DNA from: Amaranthus tricolor
Lineage: Eukaryota > Streptophyta > Magnoliopsida > Caryophyllales > Amaranthaceae
Direction of reading: 5' to 3'
NCBI RefSeq assembly: GCF_026212465.1
Contig: NC_080049.1
Coordinates: forward strand, 34,702,885 to 34,766,884
Length of the DNA stretch: 64,000 bases
Shown: positions 23,071-35,800 of the stretch, one piece after another
Layout: every line of letters starts with the position of its first letter
Numbering within the stretch: position 1 is the first letter of the stretch
Notes under the pieces: model-generated
Seen by the model: only the letters and a program-made list of their open reading frames with translations
Databases searched by the model: none
What the model was told of the DNA's origin: nothing
Translations under genes and position numbers: made by a program

Positions 23071-25071
23071 TTCAAATTCCGGTAGGTTTTGTCCAAATTT
23101 CGACGTTGAAAATGCTATATCAGTTGCATAATGCGCGAGTGATTGCAAACGCAGGGAAGTGTAATTAGACACAATACTTCGTGAGTTTCTTCTCCGTCTT
23201 CCTCATCTTCCTTTCCTTCTCTCCACATTTCCCTTCACCATTGTTGATTTTGACCGAAGATTCGTAGCGCTGTTACTTCTTCTCGACTATTAAAGGTAAG
23301 GGTTTTTTCCAATAAAGTTACTGTCTTTTTGATATGAATTGCATTGTTAATTGAATTGTTAATAGAGTTGTTTAATTGGTACGCATTAGTACGCATTAGT
23401 ATAGTTAAATTAATTTTTATTTGATTATATGAATGAAATTTTTATCAATATCAAATTATCAATTTTTTATAATAAGCTTTCTAGTCACCAAAAAATTGCA
23501 TGATCTTGCATCCCTTCAAAAAGACTACACGCCACAAATTGGGGACCTCTTGTGACTAATATTTACTCAAGCCTTTATCATAAGCTCACAACTCATAAAA
23601 ATTGGAATGTTATTTAATTAATAAATTTAATGAGAAAAAAATATTATCCACATATATTTCACTCTTTCAAGAAGCAACAAGTTTTCTAGCATTGAATTAT
23701 GGCTACCTTATTGTTAGGCTTTGACTTCTTGTTTAATTTGTGATATATAATCAAATTGTATTGTACAAGTATCATGTAAAATATTTTCTTTGGTTTTTTT
23801 AGTTGATATATTTCTGTATTTTTATGTTATTTAATGCATTATTTTAATCCTTAATATTTTTAATTTTGTATGATTTAAAATTTTAAAAAGTTAATATTAT
23901 AAAAATATGCATTAAGACGAATCAAACAAGGTCTCATCACTTGATTGTGTTTTACATCATATATAAAAAAGTATATGTCAAATAAGATCAATTAATGAAT
24001 AATAATTGTTACAGAAACTGTAATAACTATTAAAATTAAAAAAAATATATATATTCATGTTATACACTTATATTACTAGTATGTGCTAATATAAAATAAG
24101 TTTGTTACTAGGAAATGTGGAATTTTAATTTTTTTTTTTTGGTGTTAGACCATGTTTTTGGGTTGTGATAGTAATGAGCATAACTATACTTAACAAAGAC
24201 GACACCAATGAAAAGATCTGTCACAAGTAACTTATGGAGTTATGGTTTATCACGGCTTTACAAGTATATGGATTACTTGTTCCATTGTACATTAATTTGA
24301 ATATTTGTATTAAAATAAATGTAACATATAAATATTTGACAAAAATAATTTTTATGTACAATTCAATGGCTAAATTGATCATCAAAATATAAATTTAACT
24401 ATCATATATGGTATTTTAAAAGAAATTATCTATAAATGATAGTTTTGAAAAGTATAGATTAATTTCAAAAATAAAAGATTATTTTCAAAAATTATTTATT
24501 TTGATTAAAATAAATAAATTACATCATTGTGATTCGTACATCGATCCAATTCACTTAGCTACTTGGACAAGTACAATGAAAAACACTTGATCAGATTATC
24601 CTTGACTATGATCTTATTATAATGATCCTAAACATAAATTAAATTATATGAAAAAAATTTTAAAAGTTCTTTTAAAATTACCTAAATAATAGTAGAAAAA
24701 TTATTAAAATAATTAATTTTTTTTTCAAAATATTTTGCTTTAACTTGTGTGCTTCCCCACGTAGAAGTACTCTTCTAATTCAAAATATTGACATTATTAT
24801 TTGATTTTAAAAATTATAATTATTTTGAGAAGACACTTCATAAATAAAATAAATATCAATTATTAAATGACTCCTTACTAGTGACTGAAATTAACCTAGG
24901 CCACATATCAATTTTCTTGCCAAGTCATTTAATAATATTTTCATTCATGATGCATTAAAATAACCCTTGGTTCCCTTGGTTTTGCATGATTCTTTTTAAT
25001 AACTCTAATTATTTTTGACTAGATACTTTATTATTGAAAATAATATTTTATTTTGTAATATGTCAATTTAG

Positions 25072-25436
25072 TACTTCATCCGTTTTTCTATCTTTCACTT
25101 TGGGTTTTTCATATATATTAAGGAAGATAGAATCTTTGGGTTGTAGTGAGTATTATTTTAATTAAATAGTAGTGTGAAGTAATGATTGTATTGAAAGTAT
25201 GAGATTGTAGTGGGTATTATTTTAATTAAATAGTAGTGTGAAGTAATGATTGTATTGAAAGTATGAGAAAGAAAATAATTATAAATAAAAGAAAATGGGT
25301 ACATTAAAAGAAAATAGGGTTTTAAGGGGTAAAAGTGGGATAAAAACTTTATAAAAATAAAAAGTATTTTAAAGTGGAAGAATTTTTGAAACTATCCATT
25401 ATAACAACGTGGTTGATCAAAAAAGAACGGAGGGTA
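25072..25436. repeat. Stowaway/mariner-type MITE with an internal tandem duplication
   Basis: Left end TACTTCATCCGTTTTTCT and right end AGAACGGAGGGTA are inverted and resemble the TACTCCCTCCGTTC ends of plant mariner-like elements. Inside, a 64-bp unit is present twice in tandem (25141-25204 and 25205-25268) with one clear difference (GTGAGTAT versus GTGGGTAT). That implies a recent duplication. Confidence 0.65.
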
Positions 25437-26621
25437 ACAAATTTAAGCGATGGACAACTATATTTCTAACTAAAGGTGTGCATAAAATTATAATTAGGAA
25501 GTTTAGGTGGTGTTTAGTGACATGTAGCTTCCTAAAACCTAAGCATCTATTCTCAACCACCTTCCACCTAGCCTTTAACAATTAACTATTCCATTATTAA
25601 ATACTTCTAATTGTTCAAATTATCAAATTATCTATAATAAGCATGTTTGTCAAATAATTTTTTAATTGATATTTTTGTTTTGGTTATTGATTTGTCAAAC
25701 AACTAAATAATGTGTATAAAAATAACTTTTAAATCAGTTGAAAAGTTAAATTTTTAAACCCAAAATAAAAAGTTATCTAAAATGCTTTTTCATTATTTTT
25801 GATTTTTTAACTTATTTTTTCTTTAATAAACAACCAACAATCAACAAATAACTATTATTAATTGTATCTTCAACAACAAACACAAAACTCGATGTTATCA
25901 CCTAGTTCAACTAAATCAACAACTCCTCGATCAAAATCCTGATATATCCTCCAAGTCATATGATTTATTCCCATCAAAACATTTAACATAGTTAAATTAT
26001 TTATGCATTATTAACATGACAAATGCCGCTATTTTTTAAAATTGAAAATACAAATGAGGTCAAATTTCCCTAAAAATAATCTTTCAATAGCTCAATAGGT
26101 CATTTCTAGTTTTCAACTGTACCAAGTCTACAGCAAAGCTTAGATGAGGATATTTTGGTATTAAAAATTGATATCCTCCATTACTGATCAAAGCAAACCT
26201 GTTGATCCTCAAATCATCACTACCCAAAGTTTGTATCTTGATTCTGTCTCCATCTGTACTAATTATTATTTCTATATTCATATACCAACAATTTTATATC
26301 AAATTTCCCATTTTTCTGCTAAAGAAATCATTTTTTAGCCAGTTTATTCTAAAATTCATGATTGATATGCTTAAGGACTAATTCATAGAGATAAAAAAGA
26401 GAAAAGTTCTGTCTTTTTTGAAAAAGAAGGAAAGAATAGTTCTTTATATCATCAATACTGTCTCTAATCAATCTTCAATTTGGGGTTTCTTTGGGCTTTT
26501 TTGTTTTTTGTTTGGTTGATTCTGAAACAAGCTATGAAATCATGCCCATTTAGAAAAAAATTGAATCTTTTGTGCAAATTTGGAGCACCAGTTTCACCCA
26601 AATTCCTTTTCCTTCTCTCCT

Positions 26622-29600
26622 ATGGAGAAGAATGAGAAGAACACAACACCCATTAGGCTTGATGTTCAAACCCCACTTCTTCAACCTACCAATGGGACCC
26701 ACCAACTAGATGATCATTCTAATGAGTCTAGTTACAATGATAAGGAGCAACAATTGCATGAAGAGCATACCCCACAAGAGATTGTTAGTGTAGTTGTGGA
26801 TGTTGATGAAGAAGATGATAAACAGCTTGATAAAACCCTAAAAAGATTGGAGTTTTATCTCAGATTTCTGGGTTTTGATCAGACAAGTCCATTGAAGTTT
26901 TTGGTGTCTTGGGTTGTGTTCTTTCTTGTGGGTGTTGTAGTTCCTATGATGATAATTGGGCTCACCCACTGCTTGGATTGTGAAGATTATCAAGTCAAGG
27001 ATTTTGAGTATGAAATTCTTACCTCACATTTTCTTCTTGGTGGTGTTTCTTTGATTTGTATGGCCTACAATATTAATAAAAAAGGGTTCAGAAAATTCTT
27101 GTTTGTTGATCGTTATAGGGGGTATACCACCCGTTTCAAGGACCAGTATGTCAAAAACATTAAGGTAACTTGATCATTGGTTATGTGTGTAAATGATGGT
27201 CTGGATCTTGGGCCTTTTTTTATGACATTGGATCTGTAATACTAACTATAAATTGATGCTACTTGCTTTTCTGTTGTTTGCTACTTGATAGTTGTTCAAA
27301 TTTGAGTTGCATAAAGGATATATTGTTGCTTCAAAGCTATGTTGCTCGGACTTATAAGTTTACTTCACGTAGCCGTCCCGATCCTTGGTGCTCCCGATCC
27401 TTGGTGCTCTGACATTGATATGGCACTTGTTACTTCATCTTACGCGTAAAATTGAATATTTAGATGTATTGGACATTTGGACACGTACCGGTCTCCGACA
27501 TCAGTACCCCAGTCCAAGTAACGTAGCTTCAAAGTGACCGATTTTATAAGATATTCCGGGGAACAACACCATATACGAGAAGAGCATATGTTGCATCAAC
27601 ATTTCTGCCAAAGGGCTTTTGTATGAGAGGGTGGGATAGAGTATATAAGATAACCTAAAGCTTAAGGTGTGTCATGATATGTTAGATACTCTATCACAAA
27701 CCTCCAAGAGACGCCTGCTTTCATGTTTTAATAAGCTATTTAGCTTAGACTTTTTATTTGTGATTAAGCTTTGACATTGCTGTTTCTGCTGCTGTATTTG
27801 TTGGACTTTTTTGCTTTGCCTGTTATAATCGTCAGTGTAAGACCCTTGTAAGTGTTGGAGTAATTGTTATCATGATTTTAATCTATTGCTTTCGAAAAGA
27901 AGAAACGTTGGACTTGATATAGTATAGTGTGGAAAAATTGGTGAACTTCTGCTGCCTCAAGACTGATGTAGATCCATTTTCAGAGCTTGAAGGTCCGAAA
28001 ATACTCGCTTTGTCCTTGTAAATTGCTACATTGCCTTTTTAAATTTTGCATTATATGGGTGGGAAGTGGGACAGCTTTAGAGGACTTCCAAAAATGAAAA
28101 ATGTAGCAAATATACTAGAGAGAAGGAAGTATGCATAATGGAACCTTGACTTAGCTGATAAAAAGCCATAGAATGATTACTTCTAGGACAAACAGGGGCA
28201 GATCTAGATCCGTTCAATGATGTCAATTGCACTTTATAATGGTTACTAGTGGTAGAGAACGTAATAGCTCTTAATAACAAGTATTGACCATTTTTATGTC
28301 CGGTGGTTATAGGTTAAACTTTGTTCCAAGATGCTGTGCGGGCACTCGCTTTATGCCTTCAACCTCCGGTCTTTCTAGAGCATATTTGTAGTCAGTGAAA
28401 TATGATTCAATGGAGCTTATCGTGGCAATATAGGTTGTAGGAGAGCCCGTCCTAGTTAACTCTTGAAGTTTGAGGAGTGACTTCCTCATCGCTTTGAGTT
28501 CTAGTTTTAAGTTAGGTAATATGGTTAGTCCTTAAGAAGGATAGGCTTAGCTTGAGTAGAGATCACAATATTTGCATGTACGTTGACGAACTAGAATTGA
28601 TATTACTGATGTGCTTCTCCTACCAAAGTGATTGGGTTGATACCTTGTGCATCTGCTAGTCTTGTGAAGAGCGTCTCTGACAGTTGTTAATTTCCTATTT
28701 CATTTCTTCTGTGATCTGTCTTTATGTTAAAAGCAGTCTTACATAAAAGTATTAGAGTATATAACATATTTTGGAGCCTCAAACCATCTGCTTAAGCTTT
28801 TGGTTAAATTGGTTACGAGAGCACAAGTCCTCTTTATACCTGGCGCTAAATATTCCACTTTAAATGAGAGGTGGTTGAGGTTTAAACCCGTGACCTCTTG
28901 TCACGCTGCCTTCTGATACCATATCAAAGAACCAATTCAACCAAAAGCTTAAGATGATGGTTGAGGCCCCAAAATATGTTGTATACTCTAACAAAAAGTT
29001 GGTTGGTAGCTGGAAAAGTAAAATTAGTTCAACACACCTTTTCCTTATTGACTCGTAGATGCTACGGACGATGATCTGTTTTTAATATCTTTGTTTATAT
29101 AAAGAGCTTATCGTAACCATCCTACAGGGTTCATATCGTTTGTTTTTGCGGTCATTGCTTCCATGTTGCTTGTTGAAGGCGGCTCATGAGACCATGCGCA
29201 CGATATATGTTCAAAATCTATCTTGGTGGTTGGCCACTATAAAAGTCTCAACATTAGTGATATCTTGGACATACTTAAGTGCAATTTCTTTAGCAGCCTG
29301 CATCCTATTCCATTTAGCCTGCAATTTGCAAGTTATCCATTTCAATGATTATGCAAAAGTCTTGGAGAATGAATCCAGTATTATGACTTTAATGGACGAA
29401 CACATGCGATTGAGGGATTATCTTTCTAAGATCAGCCACAGATTTCGGATATATCTTATCTTGGTCTTCCTCTTTGTCACCGCTAGCCTATGTATGACAC
29501 TGATACAGATCACAGGTGTGAATGGAAGAGTTACCTTCTTAAATGGTGGAAATTTTGCTGTAAGTCGGACTGCATTTCACTTTTGATGTTAATTTTTGAG

Positions 29601-31113
29601 TTATTTTTTTGTGGAATATGTAACTTGGTGGAAATTAGAATACCCTTGTCGAAGATATGAACAAAAGTTCACTTGAACTGTTAGTGTTTACATTAACGGC
29701 CTGTCTAGTAGGTGCTAATAAACGGTGGTAATGTGAATGAAAAGTAGTGTAATTTTGGTTGAAAAATCTCTTGGCTACCTTGATGGTCATGCTTGTCCAA
29801 TTTCAATCATCTCATTTTCTTCGTACAATTGATTTTAATGCATTATCATTGAGAAATGTGGAATTAGGTGATAATGGAAATTTGTAAAAAAAAAACTTTT
29901 TTGTGATTGAAGTTTCATACATGGTTCTTTTGATGAAATTTTACGCTATAAATTATTCTCATTACCACCATTTAATACCACTAACCAAACAACCGCTAGT
30001 GGTTGTGGATTCTGCCTCTTGGGTTAATAATGTATTCCTGTTATGTTCACACTCGGCCATAGCAAAGAATACGATACTTATTGTTTGCAATAGATAGACC
30101 TTGGGTATCTTTCCTTTGTCGTTTTTTGGCAAATTGTTCTGAATCTGTCATTCCATTGTTATCTATGTTTCTAAGCATTGATTTTGTTTTCCTTGTGATT
30201 TTAGGTCACTTCAATCGTTCAAGTTGTTGAGACGCTTCTTTGCTTGCATGCTGGTACAAAAATTTCCTCCCGAGCCCAGGGCATTGGTGCAGTTGCATGT
30301 AGATGGCATGCAATAGTAACTTGCAAGTCTCTTGATGGAGGTAGACGTTCAATGTCTTTGTGTTCATTATCTTCGAGTTTTTCCGGGAGTGAATCAAGTT
30401 TGCTAGATGAAAATTCAATTGTCAACCATTCTCAATTTGCTTCAGTTTCTTCATATAACAAAAGACAATCTTTTGGTAAGTCTAGTTCATCTTATTGCTG
30501 ATTATCATATTCTATCATCTGTTTCATATTTGTATGATCCGTTTCCATGGCGTCGATTAGCAAGGGTAAAGCGGGCTACCACCTATGGCCCCGAATTTTT
30601 TAGGGCCCAAAAAACTTATTTTTATGCATACAAGTGATATTTTTGACGGAGTAAGTGATATTACTTTGTATTAAATTTAGATAATAACTTATATTTTTTG
30701 CTTAACTGATATGAGTTCTTAGTGCTATCTTTATAAAGTAGTTGAAATATCAACAATAAAAAACAAAAGAAATATTGTATTATTCGTTACACCTTAAATT
30801 TTAAGGAGCCCATTATACTTTTTTTGCTCCGGGGCTATGTGACAGCCCTGTCCATTTCATATTTAGTTCTAGTGTCACTCTTAAATTCGTGTTCATGTTT
30901 GTATCATTTAAGATAGATTTCTGTTACATGTTCCGTTCATCATACTAAATTGTGGCGATTGCAGTGATGTATTTGCAGGCGAATCCTGGAGGGCTCACAT
31001 TATACGGTTGGACAGTGGATCGTACACTTTTGTCTACAATTTTCGCTATTGAGCTCTCCCTCGTTCTTTTTGTGCTTGGTCAGACCATTGTTTTCTACTC
31101 CCCATCATCTTGA
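26622..31113 (+). CDS. DUF3537 / plant gustatory-receptor-like (GRL) seven-helix membrane protein
   Basis: Exons 26622-27164, 29128-29559, 30205-30475 and 30965-31113 sum to 1395 nt (464 aa), all GT..AG and in phase. The start is the first ATG in frame, MEKNEKNTTPIRLDVQTPLL. An acidic, Asn/Gln/Glu-rich cytosolic N-terminus (about 90 aa) is followed by hydrophobic segments. These lie near FLVSWVVFFLVGVVVPMMII, FLLGGVSLICMAYNI, VSTLVISWTYLSAISLAACI, FRIYLILVFLFVTASLCM, a helix around the exon 2/3 junction, and STIFAIELSLVLFVLG near the end. A Ser-rich loop (RRSMSLCSLSSSFSGSESSL) lies between the last two. Published structure comparisons relate DUF3537 proteins to insect gustatory receptors, a ligand-gated channel superfamily; the plant function is unknown. 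Intron 1 (nearly 2 kb) hosts a MITE and a TRIM copy, intron 3 another TIR element. Intact. Confidence 0.88.
27337..27526. repeat. MITE with 8-bp target duplication in intron 1 of the DUF3537 gene
   Basis: 190 bp starting CTATGTTGCTCGGACTT and ending AGTCCAAGTAACGTAG, an imperfect inverted repeat. It is flanked by the direct repeat CTTCAAAG at 27329-27336 and 27527-27534, the size made by hAT-type transposases. The GTTGCTCGGACT terminus is, from memory, common in eudicot genomes. Confidence 0.7.
28752..28993 (-). mobile_element. TRIM-like retroelement, copy 3, rearranged (intron 1 of the DUF3537 gene)
   Basis: Minus strand: the terminal repeat 28993-28922 (TGTTAGAGTATACAACAT ... TTTGATA) is followed by the primer site TGGTATCAGAAGG (28921-28909) and an internal region with CACGGGTTTAAACCTC. 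Unlike the other two copies, the far arm (28752-28811) is inverted rather than direct, so the whole copy folds into a long hairpin. This suggests a rearrangement or nested insertion of two copies. Confidence 0.6.
30573..30849. repeat. TIR element in intron 3 of the DUF3537 gene
   Basis: Left end GGGCTACCACCTATGGCCCC and right end GGGGCTATGTGACAGCCC form an imperfect inverted repeat of about 20 bp around an AT-rich interior of about 240 bp. Superfamily not determined; non-coding. Confidence 0.55.
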
Positions 31114-31535
31114 GTTATTTACTATCATCAATGTAAATGTTGTCCTGTTCTGAAATCAATACTGCTGTCGAAAGTTCCTAGCAAAGTTCATTCAGAACTG
31201 TTTTTTGTTCGCTCCCGAATTTTTTTTAGCCATTACACACTAGATTTTGGCACACTAGGAAGATCCACCCCGGTTGTCTATTGCACGAGTGCATCGTCCA
31301 TTTTGTATAATTTGTATATTCATTTGTACATAAAAATATCGAGCAAATCAGTTCCCCTAATTGGGACTGTATGTAATATGTAACAATGACTTGTATACGC
31401 GAGTGAATGTGAAATAAGCATATATGTTCATGGATGTTTATAAAGAATGAAAGTTATCGAGTATACCCGACCTCTATTAATCCCTTCTCTATGATTACAT
31501 TTTCACTACAACATAGCTATAGAAGACCGTGATCA
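31114..31535. other. Spacer between convergent DUF3537 and RING (pseudo)genes
   Basis: Probable 3' UTR of the DUF3537 gene on the left (to about 31440) and of the RING gene on the right. Nothing else recognised. Confidence 0.55.
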
Positions 31536-32537
31536 TCAAACATTGCGGTTATTCCTAGCAAGATTCATGGCTCTTCGAGCCATAGCTCTCAGGTTTTCAC
31601 GAGCCAAGCTAGACCCTCTATAAATATCCATGAACTCGTCTCGTTGTAATCTGAATGCCAGTGCGGTATCTGCATCTTGATTTGGCGCTCGTCTTCGACT
31701 GCTCAAGCGCGCTTCTTCTGACCTTCTTGTATGCCTTAATCTCCTAGTCATTTGCACATTGCTATTATTATTAGCTTGATCATTAGAACTACTCATCTTA
31801 TCAATATTGTTTTGGGGCTGATTAGCTATTCTACTATTCAATGCTGCAGCAACAGCTTCTTTCCTTGAATCCACTTCTTTTAGAAATAGCAGTTGTATTG
31901 TGTTTATGGTGTTAAGATCTTCCATTACTGCAAATTTCATTAGTATATACATTAATACCCAGAAATCATTTCTTTAATACTCTTAATTAGACATAGAACT
32001 CGTATTGTGTCGTGCAAATGTGGGCCGCCCCAAAGTGGGTCACATTCCATGGCTGATAAGGTATTGGATCATTGTCATGTCATATGTTATGTCATGGTAT
32101 GAGCCCACATGCCATGCATGGTGCGCATGATCGTGTCATCACCATATAATTAAAAATTTTTTTTTTCTAAAATTTGTTATAAAATGATGTGCTTGACGGG
32201 TCGTGCTAGCATGACGTACATGTAGGTCACATGCTATGTCATGCCAATCTCACAAAACGACGATTGTGACAGTTGATAAACCGTGCAATGTTGGGTCATG
32301 AGAAATTCATCCCCTTGCCACCGAAGTGGCAGCTAGACCCATATCCATGTCTACTCATAAGATATACTCCAATTTATTAGCAGCAAGTTTTGTATTAAAT
32401 CGTAATTACCCAATAAGCTGTCTACATTTTGGACCTCTTTTTCCACATTTGTCAGCTGTAAATTCCAAACAATTCTTGTAGAAACTGCAAAAACAAATAG
32501 GGCATTTCGAATTGAGGGTGAAAAATGACTTTTTTTG

Positions 32538-32831
32538 TAGCAGGTAGAATAGTAAGAGAGTACCTGCTAAGGGAAAAAGACAAAGACAGTAAATAGTGTC
32601 ACAAAAGAGAAGGAAAGGAGAAGACAGAAGGAGATGAGAGGAGAGGGAGACAGAAGAGAAAATACAGATGAAAGGAAAAGTTTGTTATTATTCAATCTAT
32701 CTTCAACTAATTTCAAAGTCTCTTATATAGACTAAGCAACCATCAACTAACTTTCCCGCATAAAACATAAAAGGATAAAAACAGAAAGCTAACTAACTAC
32801 TAATATGACTAACAAGAATCCTATTGTTATA
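32538..32831 (-). repeat. 3' LTR of the chromovirus
   Basis: 294 bp, full-length relative to the 5' copy; preceded on the minus strand by a polypurine tract. Its 5' terminal TG is mutated to TA. Confidence 0.85.
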
Positions 32832-32889
32832 TTCCTTCCCCCATAAAAGACTCTTGTCCTCAAGAGGAACATGAGGTTGCCCCTAAACT

Positions 32890-35800
32890 GCTAGTAGAAG
32901 CAAATGTAGGATATTGAGCTGCAAAGTGATTAGTTGATTCCCAAGTAGCCTCATCAGCTTAAAAACCCTTTCATTGGACCAAATATTAAACCTAAGCAGC
33001 ATTGTGATGCTTGACAATTCGTTTATCTAAGACAGTAGCTGGCTGGGGAATCTCATTAGGAACCAAGGGGGAATATAGGCTACCATTGGGAGAGTTCCCC
33101 TAAATGGCTTGAGCTGGGAAACATGGAAATAGGATGAATCTGAGCTAGGAGCTTAAGTCTATAAGTTACTGTGCCAATGACCTCTTGCACTTGTAAAGGT
33201 CCATAGAACTTAGAAGATAACTTCTCATTTGATGGGGGCCCCTTTGCAGTAATTTGTCTGTAGGGTTGAAGCTTTAACCAAATCCAATCACTAATAGAGA
33301 ATGATCTATCAGATCTGTGATGGTCAGCATATTGCTTCATCCTATTTTGAGCCTTTACTAAGTTAAGCTTGAGGATTCTTATCATTTCTTCCATTTTTTG
33401 AAGTGATCTATCAACTGCTTCTACATTAGTTTCTCCTAGTAGATAGGGCATGTGAACCAGTGGTGGTTGATTATATACTATCTCAAAAGGATTGAGTTGA
33501 GCTGAACTATGAAAGTTGGTGTTGTACCACCATTCTGCAAGAGGAAGCCAACAGCTCCAATTCTCAGGGGAGTCCAAAATCATGCACCGAAGATAGTTTT
33601 CAAGGCACTTATTAACCACTTATGTCTTTCCATCAGTTTGTGGGTGGTAAGCATAAGAAAGCAGCATATCTGTGCCTTGGATAGTAAACAAAGACTGCCA
33701 AAATTTGCTAATAAACACTAGATCCCTATCACATACTATGGACCTTGGCCACCCATGTAACTTCAACACATTATCGAGGTATGTTTGGGCCACAGAAGCT
33801 GTTGTATAGGAGTGAGAGATAGCCATAAATTGACTATATTTGCTTAATCTGTTCACCACCACAAAAATAATATCCTTCCCTGCAGACTTAGGAAGACAAG
33901 TAATAAAATCCATAGAAATGTCAGTCCAAACCTCGGAGGGAATAGGCAAAGTTTGTAGAAGGCCAGGAGTTGCAACATTTTCATGTTTAGCAGCTTAACA
34001 AGTGACACAGCTTCTGACAAATTGGGTGATGTAGGGGTTCATGCCCTTCCAGGTAAAAATGGCGTTGATTCTCTTGAGTGTGGCATCCCTACCAGAGTGA
34101 CCCCCATGGGGAGAAGAGTGGAGCCAAGTAAGTATTGCCTTTTTGAGTTCCTCATTAGGTCCTACCACAATTCTTCCCTTCTTCCTCAATAATCCTGCAG
34201 TTAGTGTAAAAGAGCTCAGGTGGTGTCCTTGCTGAAGAAAAGCTATTATGCGTTACAAGTTGAGATCATGCTCATAACTTTGTTGAATCTTCTCCTGTAA
34301 GTCAGAGTTAATCAGAGAGATGGCTATGAGTAGTATTTCAGTGCCAGATATTCTAGAAAATGCCTCAGCAGCCAAGTTTTCAGTGCCACTCTTGTATTGG
34401 ATGGTATAAGAGAAACCCATGAGCTTTGAGAGCTAGAACTGCTGAATGGGAGTACATATTTTCTGTTGGAGCAACCATTTTACGCTTTTTTGATCAGTTT
34501 TGATAATGAACTCTTCCCACAAAGATACTGTTCCCACTTTTGTACTGCAGTCACTACGGCCAATAATTCCTTTTCATAGACAGAAAGTTTTTGCCACCTA
34601 CTCAAATAAGCAAGTGGGTGCTCATCTTGCATAAGGACTGCCCTAATTCCCTTTTGTGATGCATCAGTCTCCACAGTAAAGACCTTTGAGAAATCAGGCA
34701 AAGCAAGCACAGGAGTGTGCTAAGGGCATGTTTCAAGTTGTCAAATGCCTCTTGAGCTTCATCAGACCAAGCAAAACTCCCCTTTTTAAGGAGTTAAGGG
34801 GTTTACTTAACCAAGCATATCTAGCAATAAACTTTCTATAGTAGCCTGCCAACCCTAAGAAGCTCCTCAAGCCTCTGATGGTGTGGGGAACAGGCCAATG
34901 AACAACTGAGGAAATCTTAGCAGGATCAGCTTCAACTCCTTTGCCAGAGATGAAGTAGCCCAAACACTCAATTCTTTCCATACCAAAGTGACACTTACTG
35001 CTTTTAGCAAATAAGCAGTGGATTCTCATTAGTTGGAAAACCTTGTACAAGAGTTGTTGGTGAAGCTCCTCACTAGGGCTGTAGACTAGGATGTCATCAA
35101 AGAAGACTAGGCTTCCTCAATAGGGGCTTGAAGATGAAATTCATCCAAGATTGGAAAGAAGGAGGTGCATTAGTTAGGCCAAAAGGCATAACTAAAAATT
35201 CAAAGTGGCCATGGTGTGTTTTAAAAGCTGTTTTGTGAACATCTGCAAGAGCCACTCTTAATTGATGATATCCAGCTCTCAAGTCAATCTTGCTAAATAT
35301 CCTACTGCCAGCCAACTCATCAATCAATTCATCAACAACTGGAATTGGGGATTTATTCTTCACAGTCTTGCTATTCAGTGCCCTGTAGTCTACACATAAT
35401 CTCCAAGAGCCATCGTTCTTGCCCACTAACACCACTGGTGAGGTAAACGGGCTGCCACTTTCTTGTATTATTCCTTGAGTCAACATATCCTGCACAATTT
35501 GCTCAATAATATCCCTTTGATTTAAGGGATACCAATATGGCCTGACATTAATAGGGTTGGTGCCATACTCTATTGGAATCCTGTGATCCAGCATACCCCT
35601 AGAAGGGGATAGACCCTTAGGGGCTGAAAAAACATCACTGAAATTTTCCAGCAAGGAAGTAATATAAGGAGTAAAGATAGCATTTGTTTTCTCTAGATGA
35701 AACAATGTAAAGTCATCCTCAATTCTTGGATTGTTCACCAATTGTAGCATATACAACTGATTTGCAGAAATGAGCAACGAGTGAGAGCCCTCAACTGTTT

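Larger units (their letters stand above)
22351..26621. other. Gene-poor spacer with several MITE remnants
   Basis: Over 4 kb without a supported gene. Recognisable pieces: hAT-like MITE (22580-22890), a one-sided repeat end (22957-23070), the interior of the Stowaway-like family (about 23833-23945) and a Stowaway-like element with a tandem duplication (25072-25436). At 23180-23300 there is a pyrimidine-rich stretch ending TTAAAG/GTAAGGG that looks like a 5' leader exon with a splice donor, but no coding exon follows. The stretch 26400-26621 is the probable promoter and leader of the DUF3537 gene. Confidence 0.5.
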
